64,000 nucleotides of DNA from Fontimonas thermophila (GCF_900113085.1 NZ_FOOC01000004.1:229776-293775); one strand, 5' to 3'; positions 35,748 through 45,962 are shown, counted from the stretch's first letter. Notes: generated from the sequence alone by a model not told the origin. Program-made: numbers and translations.

Positions 35748-37711
35748 TCCCGGAACTCGGTCATTTCGCGCTGCTTGCCGCGCTTGCGGTGGCGATCATC
35801 CAGGGCACGTTTCCCTTCGTCGGCGTGTGGCGACGCGATGCGCGCCTGATGGCGGTCGGGGTTTCTGCTGCGCAGGCGCAGTTCGTGCTGATCCTGATCG
35901 CATATGCGTGCCTGACCTGGGCGTTCGTCGAACGCGACTGGTCGGTAGCCTATGTTGCCGCCAACGCTCATTCGCAACTGCCGCTGATGTATCGGATCAG
36001 CGCAGTCTGGGGAGCGCACGAGGGGTCGATGCTGCTGTGGGTCTTGATACTCGCTGGTTGGTCGGCGGCGGTGTCGCTGTTCAGCCGCAGCCTGCCCGCC
36101 GACGTGCAGGCCCAGGTGCTGGCCGTGCTGGGTGCGCTGGCCGTCGGATTTTTACTGTTCATTCTGCTTACCTCGAACCCATTCGATCGCATATTCCCGG
36201 TCCCGGAGGACGGACGTGATCTCAATCCCCTGCTGCAAGATCCTGGTCTGGTGATCCATCCGCCTTTGCTGTACATGGGGTACGTCGGCTTTTCGGTGGC
36301 TTTTGCCTTTGCGATCGCCGCGCTGATCGGCGGCCGTCTCGATGCTGCCTGGGCACGGTGGACGCGGCCGTGGACGACGCTGGCCTGGCTGTTTCTGACG
36401 CTGGGTATCACGCTGGGTTCGTGGTGGGCCTATCACGAGCTGGGCTGGGGTGGCTGGTGGTTCTGGGATCCGGTGGAGAATGCCTCGTTCATGCCCTGGC
36501 TCGTCGGTACCGCGCTGATCCACTCGCTCGCGGTCACCGAGAAGCGGGGTCTGCTCAAATCCTGGACGGTGCTGCTCGCGATTCTCGCATTCGCGCTGTC
36601 GCTGCTCGGCACGTTTTTGGTCCGCTCGGGCGTCCTCGTCTCGGTGCATGCTTTTGCCACCGATCCGGCGCGCGGCGTCTTCATCCTGACGTTTCTGGCC
36701 GTGGTCCTCGGCATTGCTTTTGCGCTGTATGCCTGGCGTGCCCCGCGGTTTGCGGCGGATGGCGAGTTGCAGTGGTTGTCGCGCGAGGGCTTGCTGCTGC
36801 TCAACAACGTGTTCCTGGTCATCGCCGCCGCGGCGGTGCTCATCGGGACGCTTTATCCGCTGGTCATCGACGCCTTCGGTCTGGGCAAGATCTCCGTCGG
36901 GCCGCCGTATTTCAATGCGGTCTTCATCCCGCTGACTGCGCCGCTGGTGCTGTTCGTTGGGCTGGCTTCGGCGGTTGGCTGGAAACGCGCACGCTGGCCG
37001 GAGGTCTGGCCGCGTATCCGCCTGGCTTTGTTCATCGCCCTGGGGGTGGGGGTGTGTCTGCCGTGGCTGTTGCATCGGCACATTCAGCCTGCGGCGGTTG
37101 CGGGCGCATTTCTTGCCCTGTGGACACTGATCATGGCCTGCGAGGAACCCTGGCGACGCTGGCGTGCCCGCGGCAGGCGTGGGATCGCGCAAATCCCGCG
37201 CGCGGTCTGGGGTATGACCGTTGCGCACATCGGGCTCGGCGTCTGGGTGTTGGGTCTGACGTTCGTGACGCTTTATCACATCGAGCGCGATGTCCGCCTC
37301 GGGCCCGGACAGAGCGCCGAGGTGGGGGCGTATCGTTTCGAGCTGCAGAGCGTGACGCCGCGCCCGGGCCCCAACTATGACGCCGATCAGGCGCTGGTCG
37401 TGGTCACGCGTGATGCAGAGGTCATCGCCCGGCTCAAGCCCGAGCGGCGCCGTTACCGCGCGCAGGGCACGGTGATGACCGAAGCCGCCGTCGATCACAC
37501 GCCATTGCGCGATCTTTATGTCGCCCTGGCCGAGCCACTGGAGGGCGGTGACTGGGCACTGCGGATTTATTTCAAGCCGATGATGCGGCTGGTCTGGCTG
37601 GGTGGCGTATTGATGGCCATCGGTGGTTTGCTCGCGGCCAGCGACCGCCGCTACCGGCTGGCCCGTTGGGCCGCGCATCCAGCCGCGCGGATCGATGGAG
37701 TGCCGGCCTGA
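35744..37711 (+). CDS. ccmF: Cytochrome c heme lyase subunit CcmF
   Basis: Large polytopic subunit of the heme ligation complex. 655 residues, about 14-15 transmembrane segments. The WWD domain (GWGGWWFWDPVENASFMPW) lies at about residues 228-246, preceded by the IHPPLLYMGYVG histidine segment. GTG start overlapping the ccmE stop (GTGA); the stop overlaps ccmG (TGATG). Confidence 0.96.
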   Translation: MIPELGHFALLAALAVAIIQGTFPFVGVWRRDARLMAVGVSAAQAQFVLILIAYACLTWAFVERDWSVAYVAANAHSQLPLMYRISAVWGAHEGSMLLWVLILAGWSAAVSLFSRSLPADVQAQVLAVLGALAVGFLLFILLTSNPFDRIFPVPEDGRDLNPLLQDPGLVIHPPLLYMGYVGFSVAFAFAIAALIGGRLDAAWARWTRPWTTLAWLFLTLGITLGSWWAYHELGWGGWWFWDPVENASFMPWLVGTALIHSLAVTEKRGLLKSWTVLLAILAFALSLLGTFLVRSGVLVSVHAFATDPARGVFILTFLAVVLGIAFALYAWRAPRFAADGELQWLSREGLLLLNNVFLVIAAAAVLIGTLYPLVIDAFGLGKISVGPPYFNAVFIPLTAPLVLFVGLASAVGWKRARWPEVWPRIRLALFIALGVGVCLPWLLHRHIQPAAVAGAFLALWTLIMACEEPWRRWRARGRRGIAQIPRAVWGMTVAHIGLGVWVLGLTFVTLYHIERDVRLGPGQSAEVGAYRFELQSVTPRPGPNYDADQALVVVTRDAEVIARLKPERRRYRAQGTVMTEAAVDHTPLRDLYVALAEPLEGGDWALRIYFKPMMRLVWLGGVLMAIGGLLAASDRRYRLARWAAHPAARIDGVPA

Positions 37712-38232
37712 TGCGCATCCGCTACCTGCTGCCGGCACTGGTTCTGGTCGGTCTCGTGCTTTTGTTCGCGTTTGGGCTGCAGCATGATCCGCGACAGATT
37801 CCATCGCCGCTGATCGGCAAGCCGGCACCGGCGTTTACGCTGCGCCTGCTCGGCGAGCAGACCCCCTACACGCAGGAACAGCTGCGCGGTCGGCCGCTGC
37901 TGGTGAATTTCTGGGCGAGTTGGTGCGCAGGCTGTCTGGTGGAACATCCGTTCCTTATGGAGCTGGCGCGCCGGGGAGTGGAGATCGTCGGCATCGATTA
38001 CAAAGACACCGACACCGAGGCGTTGCGCTGGCTGGCACGCCACGGCAATCCGTATCGCACCATTGCCGCCGATACTGAAGGTCGCGCCGGTCTGGACTGG
38101 GGTGTCTATGGTGTGCCGGAGACCTTCGTGCTCGATGCGCAGGGCATCATTGTGTACAAGCACATCGGCCCACTCGACGAAGAAGCCTGGCGTACGAAAA
38201 TCGCGCCATTGCTGGCAGGTGGAGCAGGCTGA
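37711..38232 (+). CDS. ccmG: Thiol:disulfide interchange protein CcmG/DsbE
   Basis: Membrane-anchored thioredoxin that reduces apocytochrome cysteines or CcmH. 173 residues; an N-terminal anchor (about 6-24) is followed by the thioredoxin fold. The active site reads WCAGC rather than the usual WCPTC/WCPPC of DsbE proteins, which may shift the redox potential. GVYGVPETFVLD contains the cis-Pro. Confidence 0.93.
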   Translation: MRIRYLLPALVLVGLVLLFAFGLQHDPRQIPSPLIGKPAPAFTLRLLGEQTPYTQEQLRGRPLLVNFWASWCAGCLVEHPFLMELARRGVEIVGIDYKDTDTEALRWLARHGNPYRTIAADTEGRAGLDWGVYGVPETFVLDAQGIIVYKHIGPLDEEAWRTKIAPLLAGGAG

Positions 38233-38672
38233 TGCGTATTGGGCTGTTCGTGCTCGGACTCATCGCCGCTGTGTACGCCGCGGCGCAGGATGCGTCATTC
38301 ACGCCGGAGCAGGCCCAGCGTTATCAGCGCTTGGTCGGTGAGCTGCGCTGTCTGGTCTGCCAGAACCAGTCGATCGCCGATTCCAACGCACCGCTTGCCG
38401 CTGATTTGCGCGAGCAAGTGCGCACGCAAATCCTCGCTGGACACAGCGATGACCAGATCCGGAGCTACGTGACCGCGCGCTATGGCGATTTCGTGCTCTA
38501 CCGCCCGCCATTCAAGCCCACGACCTGGCTGCTGTGGCTCGGACCGTTTCTGCTATTGGCGCTCGCGCTGACGGTGGCCGGCATCTTTGTACGCCGTCGC
38601 ACCCGGGCAGCGCCCGGCGGCGAGCCGGATCGGGAGCATTTGCGCCGACTGCTCGATGAGGAATCCCGATGA
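38232..38672 (+). CDS. ccmH: Cytochrome c-type biogenesis protein CcmH (N-terminal/CcmL type)
   Basis: Periplasmic thiol oxidoreductase. 146 residues with signal peptide, the LRCLVCQNQSIADSNA redox motif (RCxxC), a DQIRSYVTARYGDFVLYRPP segment (about residues 74-93), then one C-terminal transmembrane helix. It lacks the TPR part, which is encoded separately by ccmI immediately downstream (4 bp overlap). Confidence 0.95.
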   Translation: MRIGLFVLGLIAAVYAAAQDASFTPEQAQRYQRLVGELRCLVCQNQSIADSNAPLAADLREQVRTQILAGHSDDQIRSYVTARYGDFVLYRPPFKPTTWLLWLGPFLLLALALTVAGIFVRRRTRAAPGGEPDREHLRRLLDEESR

Positions 38673-39886
38673 GCGGCGTGTGGATGGCGGCAATCGTCCT
38701 GCTCGGGGCCGCGATCGCGCTGTGGCCTTTGTGGGTGGGCGGCGAGCGCATGGCACTGCGGCGGCGCTCGCTCAACGTCGCGGCCTATCGCAGCCGGATG
38801 GCGGAAATCGAGCTCGAGGTCGAGGCCGGCACGATCACGGCCGATGCCGCTGCCTCGCTGCGCGACGAGGCGGCGCTGCGTTTGCTGGCAGACGCCGCAT
38901 CCGAAAACGAGGATCACGAGCACGTGCCGGCGCGCCGGCGGTGGGGGTTTGCCGCTCTCGGTACGGTCCTGATCGTGACACTGCCCGCCGTGGGTTACTA
39001 CTTCAGCGATAGCCGCGAGCTGGCGCGCTGGATCGCCGAAGCACGGCGTGATCCCGAGGCTGCCCAGCGCCTGGCCATCGATAGCATGGTGCAGCGATTG
39101 CAAACGCGGCTCGAAAAAGAACCCGCGGATGCGCAGGGCTGGGCCATGCTCGGCCGTTCATACCAGGTGCTTGGCCGGTATGCAGGCGCCGTCGAGGCCT
39201 ACGAGCGGGCCAACCGGCTAACCAGCACCGCGCCCAATGCAAGCTGGTTGGCCGATGAGGCTGAGGCCCGTCTTCTGCTGCAAGGCGATCACGATCTGCA
39301 GGGCATGCCGCGCATGTTGTTCGAACGCGCGCTGGCCGTCGATCCGCGCCATCCCAAGGCTCTGTGGTATGCCGGCCTCGCCGCCGCGCAGGCGGGCGAG
39401 TATGGTGTCGCGCTCGATCGCTGGCTGGCCTTGCGCGACACCGATCTGCCCGAAGATTTCCGCAGTGTACTGGACGCGCGCCTGCCCGAGCTCGCGCGGC
39501 TCGCCGGCCGTGAACTGCCGGCGGCCGTTGTATCTTCCGGTCCAGTTCTGACGCTCGATGTCCACCTCGACCCCGCACTGACAAGCGCAGTCAGCTCCGG
39601 CGATACGCTGTATGTACTGGCGCGCCGGCCGGATGCACAGGGTCCGCCGCTTGCCGTGCGGCGCCTGCGGGCAGATGCCCTGCCGCTGCGTGTGACGCTA
39701 GATGATCGCGATGCGATGGCCCCCGGCGTGAAGCTGTCCAGTGCCGATCGCTGGGAGGTTGTTGCCCGGATCAGCCGTAGCGGCATGCCGCAGGCGCAGT
39801 CCGGTGATCTGGAAGGCCGTGTCCTGATCGATCGCGCGCAGTCCGGACAGCCCGTGACAGTGCGCATCGATCGCCGTTTGCCGTGA
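38669..39886 (+). CDS. ccmI: Cytochrome c biogenesis factor CcmI
   Basis: TPR protein that presents apocytochrome c to the CcmF/H lyase. 405 residues: two N-terminal transmembrane helices (about 4-22 and 92-110) around a cytoplasmic leucine-zipper-like loop, then periplasmic TPR repeats (about 140-270; GWAMLGRSYQVLGRY, PKALWYAGLAAAQAGEY), and a beta-rich C-terminal domain (about 285-400). It is the last gene of a full ccmABCDEFGHI operon. Confidence 0.92.
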   Translation: MSGVWMAAIVLLGAAIALWPLWVGGERMALRRRSLNVAAYRSRMAEIELEVEAGTITADAAASLRDEAALRLLADAASENEDHEHVPARRRWGFAALGTVLIVTLPAVGYYFSDSRELARWIAEARRDPEAAQRLAIDSMVQRLQTRLEKEPADAQGWAMLGRSYQVLGRYAGAVEAYERANRLTSTAPNASWLADEAEARLLLQGDHDLQGMPRMLFERALAVDPRHPKALWYAGLAAAQAGEYGVALDRWLALRDTDLPEDFRSVLDARLPELARLAGRELPAAVVSSGPVLTLDVHLDPALTSAVSSGDTLYVLARRPDAQGPPLAVRRLRADALPLRVTLDDRDAMAPGVKLSSADRWEVVARISRSGMPQAQSGDLEGRVLIDRAQSGQPVTVRIDRRLP

Positions 39887-39916
39887 TCGCCAACGATTTT
39901 TGTCTGAGGATTCGTT

Positions 39917-40765
39917 ATGACCGAAACGCTCTCGCAGATTCCCGATGCCCAACGTCTGTACCTGAAGGCCGCGACGACACTGACCCGGCGCCCCCAAGGG
40001 CAGCCGGTCTTGCCTGCACTGGAGGTTCGGGTGTGCGATGTCGGGATCGATGGCCGGCATCTGGCCGATTATCGCGAGGTTTGCGGCTTTGCCGAGAGCC
40101 AGACCCTGCCCATCACCTTTCCGCATGTGATGGCCGGTGCACTGCATTTGCATCTGCTCACACAAAAACCATTCCCGTTCCCGTTGCTGGGTCTTGTGCA
40201 CATCCGCAACGACATCCGCCAGAGCCGTGCGCTACGCGCCGACGAGCGCTTCGATGTGCACGTGCGCATCGGCGAGTCCCGGGCAGTACGCCAGGGCATC
40301 GAGTTCGACCTGCTCACCGAGGTGGCCAGCGGCGGCGAGCCCGTATGGACCGAGACCAGCACGATTCTGCACCGCATCCCCGGACCCAAGAGCCAGGTGC
40401 CGCGTCCTGCGCCAGCACCGGCGGCGCTGGCCGATTACCGCAGTTTCACCGCGCCGGCGGACATCGGCCGGCGCTATGCCCGCGTCGGCCGTGACTACAA
40501 CCCCATCCATCTCGCACCGCTGCCGGCCAAGCTGTTCGGCTTCAAGCGCCACATCGCCCACGGCATGTGGTCACTGGCGCGCTGTGCCGCGCTGCTGCAG
40601 CCAGAACTCGGGCATGAACCGCAGGCACTGTCGGTGCAGTTCAAGCAACCGCTGTTTCTGCCGGGCCGTGTCGCGCTCCGGTTCACGCGCGAGGAGGACG
40701 GTTTTGCATTCGCGCTGCTGTCGAGCCGCTCCGACAAGATCCATTTGACCGGGGCGCTGCGCTGA
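39917..40765 (+). CDS. MaoC-like double-hotdog acyl dehydratase
   Basis: 282 residues. The C-terminal hotdog domain carries the hydratase-2 type signature RDYNPIHLAPLPAKLFGFKR (from about residue 192) followed by HIAHGMW. The N-terminal half is a second, more divergent hotdog. Proteins of this type hydrate enoyl-CoA or enoyl-ACP thioesters to the R-3-hydroxyacyl form. The gene stands alone between ccmI and galU, 30 bp after ccmI, with GAGG upstream of the ATG. Substrate is unknown. Confidence 0.82.
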   Translation: MTETLSQIPDAQRLYLKAATTLTRRPQGQPVLPALEVRVCDVGIDGRHLADYREVCGFAESQTLPITFPHVMAGALHLHLLTQKPFPFPLLGLVHIRNDIRQSRALRADERFDVHVRIGESRAVRQGIEFDLLTEVASGGEPVWTETSTILHRIPGPKSQVPRPAPAPAALADYRSFTAPADIGRRYARVGRDYNPIHLAPLPAKLFGFKRHIAHGMWSLARCAALLQPELGHEPQALSVQFKQPLFLPGRVALRFTREEDGFAFALLSSRSDKIHLTGALR

Positions 40766-40803
40766 GGGTCTGGTAAACTAAACGCATCGCAAAGGGGGCG
40801 GAC

Positions 40804-41706
40804 ATGCGCATTCGCAAAGCAGTTTTCCCGGTCGCGGGTCTGGGCACCCGCTTCTTGCCGGCCACCAAGGCTAGCGCCAAGGAGATGCTGCCGGTCGTCG
40901 ACAAGCCACTGATCCAGTATGCAGTCCAGGAGGCGATCAGCGCGGGAGCCCAGGAGCTGATCTTCATCACCGGCCGTTCGAAGAACTCGATCATGGATCA
41001 CTTCGACAAGGCCTATGAGCTGGAAGCCGAACTGCAGGGCCGTGGCAAGGAAAAACTGCTCGAGGCAGTGCGCGACATCGTGCCGCCAGGGGTCACGTGC
41101 ATTTACATCCGCCAGGCCGAGGCTCTGGGTCTCGGCCATGCCGTGCTCTGTGCATGGCCGGCCGTCGGCGACGAGGATTTCTACGTCATTCTCGCCGACG
41201 ATCTGATCGACGGCCGCCTCCAACCGGCCCTCTCGCAGATGCACCGTGTCTATCAGCAGTACGGAACCAGTGTGCTCGCCGTGCAGCGCGTGCCCAAGGA
41301 AGAAGTCGGCAGCTACGGCATCGTCGAAACCCATCCGGTCGGCCCCGGGCTGTCCGAGATCCGGCGGATCGTCGAAAAGCCCAAGCCGGCTGAGGCGCCG
41401 AGCAATCTGGCCGTGGTCGGTCGCTATATCCTGACCCCGCGCATCTTCAAGCTGCTCGAGCGCACGCCGCGTGGTGCGGGTGGCGAAATCCAGCTCACCG
41501 ATGCAATCAGCGCGATGCTGCAGGAGCAGACCGTGCTCGCTTATGAATTCGAAGGCACGCGGTATGACTGCGGCTCCAAGCTCGGCTATCTGCGCGCCAA
41601 TGTCGAATACGGGCTCAAGCATCCCGAGCTGGCAAACGATTTCCGCGCCTACCTCGAGGCTTTGACTGCCGACTGGAAGTCGGGCGACAGAAAACCCAAA
41701 GCCTGA
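40804..41706 (+). CDS. galU: UTP--glucose-1-phosphate uridylyltransferase
   Basis: Makes UDP-glucose for surface polysaccharides and galactose metabolism. 300 residues; the nucleotidyltransferase start is KAVFPVAGLGTRFLPATKA, followed by EMLPVVDKPLIQY and its catalytic Lys, ADDLID, and the GGEIQLTDAI C-terminal motif. A strong AAAGGGGG ribosome site precedes the ATG. Confidence 0.96.
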   Translation: MRIRKAVFPVAGLGTRFLPATKASAKEMLPVVDKPLIQYAVQEAISAGAQELIFITGRSKNSIMDHFDKAYELEAELQGRGKEKLLEAVRDIVPPGVTCIYIRQAEALGLGHAVLCAWPAVGDEDFYVILADDLIDGRLQPALSQMHRVYQQYGTSVLAVQRVPKEEVGSYGIVETHPVGPGLSEIRRIVEKPKPAEAPSNLAVVGRYILTPRIFKLLERTPRGAGGEIQLTDAISAMLQEQTVLAYEFEGTRYDCGSKLGYLRANVEYGLKHPELANDFRAYLEALTADWKSGDRKPKA

Positions 41707-41778
41707 CGGCAGCCGTGGAGACTCGATGCTTCTTTTGCATTGACGCTGCCAGTGGCCGCTGGCGCAGGACGTACCTTC

Positions 41779-44631
41779 ATGACGCAGAGTAAGTATCAGA
41801 GCTTCATCGAATCTTCCTCGATCCACGGCGCCAACGCCGCGTACATCGAGGCGTTTTACGAGCGTTTCCTTGAGGATCCGGAATCGGTCGATCCGAGTTG
41901 GCGCGCCTACTTCCGCCTGATCCAGGATCAGAACGCGCCGCGCGAGACGCCGCACAGCGAGGTCATCGCTCGTTTCGAGCGCTTGGCGCGCGAACCCCGG
42001 CGTGTCGTCGCGGCCGAGGCTGGTTTCGATGCCCGCGCTGCGGAAAAGCAGGCGGCCGTGCTGCGCCTGATCAACTATTACCGTGTGCGCGGCCATCAGG
42101 CCGCCAAGCTGGATCCACTGGGGCTCACGCCGATCCCCCGCGTGCCCGATCTCGACCCGGCCTTCCATGGGCTGGGCCCCGAAGACATGGACACGGTCTT
42201 CAACACCGGCACCCTCGCCGCAGGGCAGGACCGTTTGCCGCTCAAGGAGATCATCCGCATCGTCCGCGCCGTTTACACCGATACGATCGGCGCGGAGTAC
42301 ATGTATCTCACCGAAACCGAACAGAAACGCTGGATCCAGCGCCGCCTGGAGCCGGCAGCCTTCCAGCCGAAGCTCACCGCGGAACGCAAGCTCGAAGTGC
42401 TCAAGCAGCTCGTCGCCGCCGAAGGTCTGGAGCGCTATCTGCACAAGAAATACGTCGGTCAGAAGCGCTTTTCTCTGGAGGGCGGAGATGCCTTGATCCC
42501 GGCGCTCGACGAAGTCCTCCATGCCTGCGCCGCGCGTGATGTCGAGGAAATCGTCATCGGCATGGCCCACCGCGGCCGCCTCAACGTCCTGGTCAATATT
42601 CTCGGCAAGTCACCCAAGGATTTGTTTGCCGAATTCGAGGGCAAATACAGCGAGGAAGATCTCAAGAAAGCCGGCGACGTCAAATACCACATGGGTTTTT
42701 CCACCGACGTCGAAGTCGGCGGCAAGCGCCTGCATCTGGTGCTTGCGTTCAACCCCTCGCATCTGGAGATCGTCAATCCGGTCGTCGAGGGTTCGGTCAA
42801 GGCGCGTCAGACGCGCCGCAACGACGAGATCGGCCAGAAGATCGTGCCCGTGCTGATCCATGGCGACGCCGCTTTCGCCGGACAGGGTGTGGTCATGGAG
42901 ACGCTGCAGCTGTCGGAAGCCAGCGGCTATGCCACCGGCGGAACATTGCACATCATCGTCAACAATCAGATCGGCTTTACGACGCCCAATCCCATCGAAG
43001 CCAAGCCAAGGCAGGAGGCGCGCACCTCGCGCTACTGCACCGATCTTGCGAAGATGCTCGAGGCGCCGGTGTTCCACGTCAATGGAGATGATCCGGAAGC
43101 CGTGGTCTTCGTCACCCGTCTGGCGATGGATTTCCGTAACGAATTCCACAAGGATGTCATCGTCGATATCTGCTGCTACCGCCGCTGGGGACACAACGAA
43201 GCCGACGAGCCGTCGGTGACCTCGCCGCTGATGTACGAGGCGGTCAAGCATCACCCAACGCCGCTCGCCATCTATGCGCGCAAGCTGGAAGAAGAGGGCG
43301 TGCTACCCAAGGGTGAGGTCGAGGTCCTGGCGCAGCGTTACCGAGAAGGGCTCGACAAGGGCGAAAACATCGCACGCGTGACGCTCGGACTCGTCGGCAA
43401 CAAGCACACGGTGAACTGGGCCAAGTATCACCAGGGCGAATGGAATACGCCGGTCGATACGACGATCACTCTGGAGGCGCTGCGCAGCCTGTCGAGCAAG
43501 CTGCTCGTGCTGCCGGAGGGTTTCACTCTGCATCCGCGCGTAGAAAAGATTTACGAGGATCGCGCGAAGATGGCATCCGGCGAGATCCCGATGGACTGGG
43601 GCTTTGCCGAAACCATGGCCTATGCCTCGCTGATCAACGAGGGATTCTCCGTGCGCCTGTCCGGTCAGGATGCGCGACGTGGCACTTTTTTCCACCGGCA
43701 CGCCACCGTGCATGACTACAAGACCGGTGCGCGGTACACGCCACTGAGTCATCTGACATCGGAGCCCTCCCGTTTCGTCGTCAATGACACGCTGCTGTCG
43801 GAGCTGGGCGTGCTGGGTTTCGAATACGGCTATTCGACGACCGACCCCGAAACCCTGGTGATCTGGGAGGCGCAGTTCGGCGACTTCGCCAATGGCGCGC
43901 AGGTGATGTTCGATCAGTTCATTTCTTCGGGTTACGCGAAATGGGGGCGGCTGTGCGGGCTCGTGACCTTCCTGCCGCACGGCTACGAAGGCCAGGGGCC
44001 GGAACATTCCTCGGCGCGCCTCGAGCGGTTCCTGCAACTATGCGCCGAGAACAACCAGCAGGTCTGTGTGCCGTCGACACCTGCGCAGATGTTTCACATG
44101 CTGCGCAGGCAGATGAAGCGTTCGCGCCGCCTGCCGCTGATCGTGATGACGCCCAAGTCGCTGTTGCGACATCCGCTCTCGGTATCGACCATCGCCGATC
44201 TGACCCAGGGGCGCTTCCAGACGGTGATTCCGGAAACCGATGCGCTCGATCCCGACAAAGTCACGCGCATCGTCTTTTGCGCCGGCAAGGTGTATTTCGA
44301 TTTGTATCAGGCACGGCAGAAAGCGGGATTGGACAACGTGGCGCTGGTGCGCATCGAGCAGTTGTACCCGTTCCCGCGCGAAGGATACGAGGCAGCGCTC
44401 GATGCCTATCCGAAGGCGCGGGAAGTCCTGTGGTGCCAGGAAGAGCCCGAAAACCAGGGTGCCTGGTATCAGATCAAGCACCGGCTCGCGGCTTATCTGC
44501 GCCCGCGGCACCAGCTGATGTACGCCACGCGCAAGGGATCGGCGACCACCGCGGTCGGCTATCTCAAGGTGCATCAGATGCAGCAGGAAGAAGTGGTACG
44601 CGAGGCGCTGACCGGCGGCAAGCGGCTGTAA
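41779..44631 (+). CDS. sucA: 2-oxoglutarate dehydrogenase E1 component
   Basis: Thiamine diphosphate-dependent E1 that decarboxylates 2-oxoglutarate and reductively succinylates the lipoyl group of SucB. 950 residues; the N-terminal E2-binding segment is SSSIHGANAAYIEAFYERFLEDP (about 8-30), followed by MAHRGRLNVLVN and the DVKYHMG stretch. The ThDP/Mg motif is VNGDDPEAV...NEADEP, and the C-terminal GYEGQGPEHSSARLERFLQ is typical. The ATG at 41779 has only a weak GGAC site. A 5-codon open frame with a better ribosome site (41726-41743) sits in the leader. Confidence 0.95.
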   Translation: MTQSKYQSFIESSSIHGANAAYIEAFYERFLEDPESVDPSWRAYFRLIQDQNAPRETPHSEVIARFERLAREPRRVVAAEAGFDARAAEKQAAVLRLINYYRVRGHQAAKLDPLGLTPIPRVPDLDPAFHGLGPEDMDTVFNTGTLAAGQDRLPLKEIIRIVRAVYTDTIGAEYMYLTETEQKRWIQRRLEPAAFQPKLTAERKLEVLKQLVAAEGLERYLHKKYVGQKRFSLEGGDALIPALDEVLHACAARDVEEIVIGMAHRGRLNVLVNILGKSPKDLFAEFEGKYSEEDLKKAGDVKYHMGFSTDVEVGGKRLHLVLAFNPSHLEIVNPVVEGSVKARQTRRNDEIGQKIVPVLIHGDAAFAGQGVVMETLQLSEASGYATGGTLHIIVNNQIGFTTPNPIEAKPRQEARTSRYCTDLAKMLEAPVFHVNGDDPEAVVFVTRLAMDFRNEFHKDVIVDICCYRRWGHNEADEPSVTSPLMYEAVKHHPTPLAIYARKLEEEGVLPKGEVEVLAQRYREGLDKGENIARVTLGLVGNKHTVNWAKYHQGEWNTPVDTTITLEALRSLSSKLLVLPEGFTLHPRVEKIYEDRAKMASGEIPMDWGFAETMAYASLINEGFSVRLSGQDARRGTFFHRHATVHDYKTGARYTPLSHLTSEPSRFVVNDTLLSELGVLGFEYGYSTTDPETLVIWEAQFGDFANGAQVMFDQFISSGYAKWGRLCGLVTFLPHGYEGQGPEHSSARLERFLQLCAENNQQVCVPSTPAQMFHMLRRQMKRSRRLPLIVMTPKSLLRHPLSVSTIADLTQGRFQTVIPETDALDPDKVTRIVFCAGKVYFDLYQARQKAGLDNVALVRIEQLYPFPREGYEAALDAYPKAREVLWCQEEPENQGAWYQIKHRLAAYLRPRHQLMYATRKGSATTAVGYLKVHQMQQEEVVREALTGGKRL

Positions 44632-44686
44632 AACAGCCAGGCGGTCAGAACGAAGGGCGACGAACGAACAAGGAAAGCGATAGACC

Positions 44687-45904
44687 ATGGCGATCGAAAT
44701 CAAGGTTCCCAATCTGCCGGAGTCGGTGTCATCGGCGACGGTGGCGACATGGCATGTCAAGGCCGGCGACACGGTGCAGCGCGAGCAAAACCTGCTCGAC
44801 CTCGAAACCGACAAGGTGATGCTCGAGGTGCCCGCCATCGAGAGCGGAGTGCTCAAAGAGATCCGTGTCCAGGCCGGTGCAACCGTTCAGGCCGGTGATG
44901 TGCTCGGTATCATCGAGACCGAGGCCGCTGCTGCATCCACCGCATCGCCCGCAGCCGCAGCACCGGCCAAAGCTCCCGCCGACAACCAATCGCAGAGTCC
45001 GGCGGTGCGCAAACTGCTGTCCGAGCTGGGGCTGTCGGCCGCAGAGATTCCCGGCAGCGGCAAGGGCGGCCGCCTCACCGTCGAGGACGTGCGCGCCTAT
45101 GCGGACAAGCAGAAAGAGCGGAAAGCCGAGCCGACGCCGGCGGCGCAGGCTTCGTCAGCAGCACCCAAAACGGCGAAGACACATACCGCGGCAGCGCCGG
45201 GGAATCGCGAGGAACAGCGGGTGCCGATGACGCGCATCCGCGCACGGATTGCCGAGCGCCTCCTCGAAGCCAAGAACAGCACGGCGATGCTGACGACCTT
45301 CAACGAGGTCGATCTCAAAGCGGTATCCGAGCTGCGCGCGAAATACAAGGCCGATTTCGAAAAAATCCACGGCGTCAAACTCGGCCTGATGTCCTTTTTC
45401 GTGAAAGCGGCGATCGAGGCGCTCAAGAAATTCCCGATCCTCAATGCCTCGGTCGATGGCAACGACATCATCTATCACGGCTACTACGACATCGGCATCG
45501 CCGTTTCCAGCGAACGCGGACTCGTGGTGCCAGTCATGCGCGATGCCGATCAGCTTTCGATGGCCGAGATCGAGAAGACGATCGCAGATTTCGGCGCGCG
45601 AGCACGGGCCAACAAGCTGACGATGGAAGATCTCACCGGCGGGACGTTCTCGATCACCAATGGCGGGGTCTTCGGTTCGATGCTGTCCACGCCGATTCTC
45701 AATCCGCCACAGTCGGCGATTCTGGGCATGCACGGGATCACCGATCGTCCGGTCGTCGTCAATGGCCAGATCGAGATCCGTCCGATGATGTACCTGGCGC
45801 TGAGTTACGACCATCGCATCATCGACGGGCGCGAGGCCGTGCTCGGTCTGCGCACGATCAAGGAATGCCTGGAGGACCCGGCCAAAATGCTGTTGCAGAT
45901 TTAA
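44687..45904 (+). CDS. sucB: Dihydrolipoyllysine-residue succinyltransferase (2-oxoglutarate dehydrogenase E2)
   Basis: Core of the 2-oxoglutarate dehydrogenase complex. 405 residues: lipoyl domain (1-77; Lys43 in [12 protein letters not shown]), Ala/Pro-rich linker, E1/E3-binding domain (about 104-140; [13 protein letters not shown]...[11 protein letters not shown]), a second linker, and the 230-residue catalytic domain ending [14 protein letters not shown] with the active-site His. AAGGAAAG precedes the ATG. It is followed by a terminator, with no adjacent lpd or suc genes. Confidence 0.96.
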   Translation: MAIEIKVPNLPESVSSATVATWHVKAGDTVQREQNLLDLETDKVMLEVPAIESGVLKEIRVQAGATVQAGDVLGIIETEAAAASTASPAAAAPAKAPADNQSQSPAVRKLLSELGLSAAEIPGSGKGGRLTVEDVRAYADKQKERKAEPTPAAQASSAAPKTAKTHTAAAPGNREEQRVPMTRIRARIAERLLEAKNSTAMLTTFNEVDLKAVSELRAKYKADFEKIHGVKLGLMSFFVKAAIEALKKFPILNASVDGNDIIYHGYYDIGIAVSSERGLVVPVMRDADQLSMAEIEKTIADFGARARANKLTMEDLTGGTFSITNGGVFGSMLSTPILNPPQSAILGMHGITDRPVVVNGQIEIRPMMYLALSYDHRIIDGREAVLGLRTIKECLEDPAKMLLQI

Positions 45905-45930
45905 AGCGCGCAGCGCCAGCCGCTTGACCA

Positions 45931-45962
45931 CGGGCCCGCCGTTGGCGGGCCCGTTTGCGTTT
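45931..45962 (+). terminator. Intrinsic terminator of sucAB
   Basis: Perfect 10 bp stem CGGGCCCGCC / GGCGGGCCCG (45931-45940, 45944-45953), loop GTT, then TTTGCGTTTG; 27 bp after the sucB stop. Confidence 0.9.

Noticed and set aside
40495..42570. 691-codon open frame on the minus strand
   Set aside because: It is antisense to the dehydratase, galU and sucA, all with clear motifs. No ribosome site or domain supports it.
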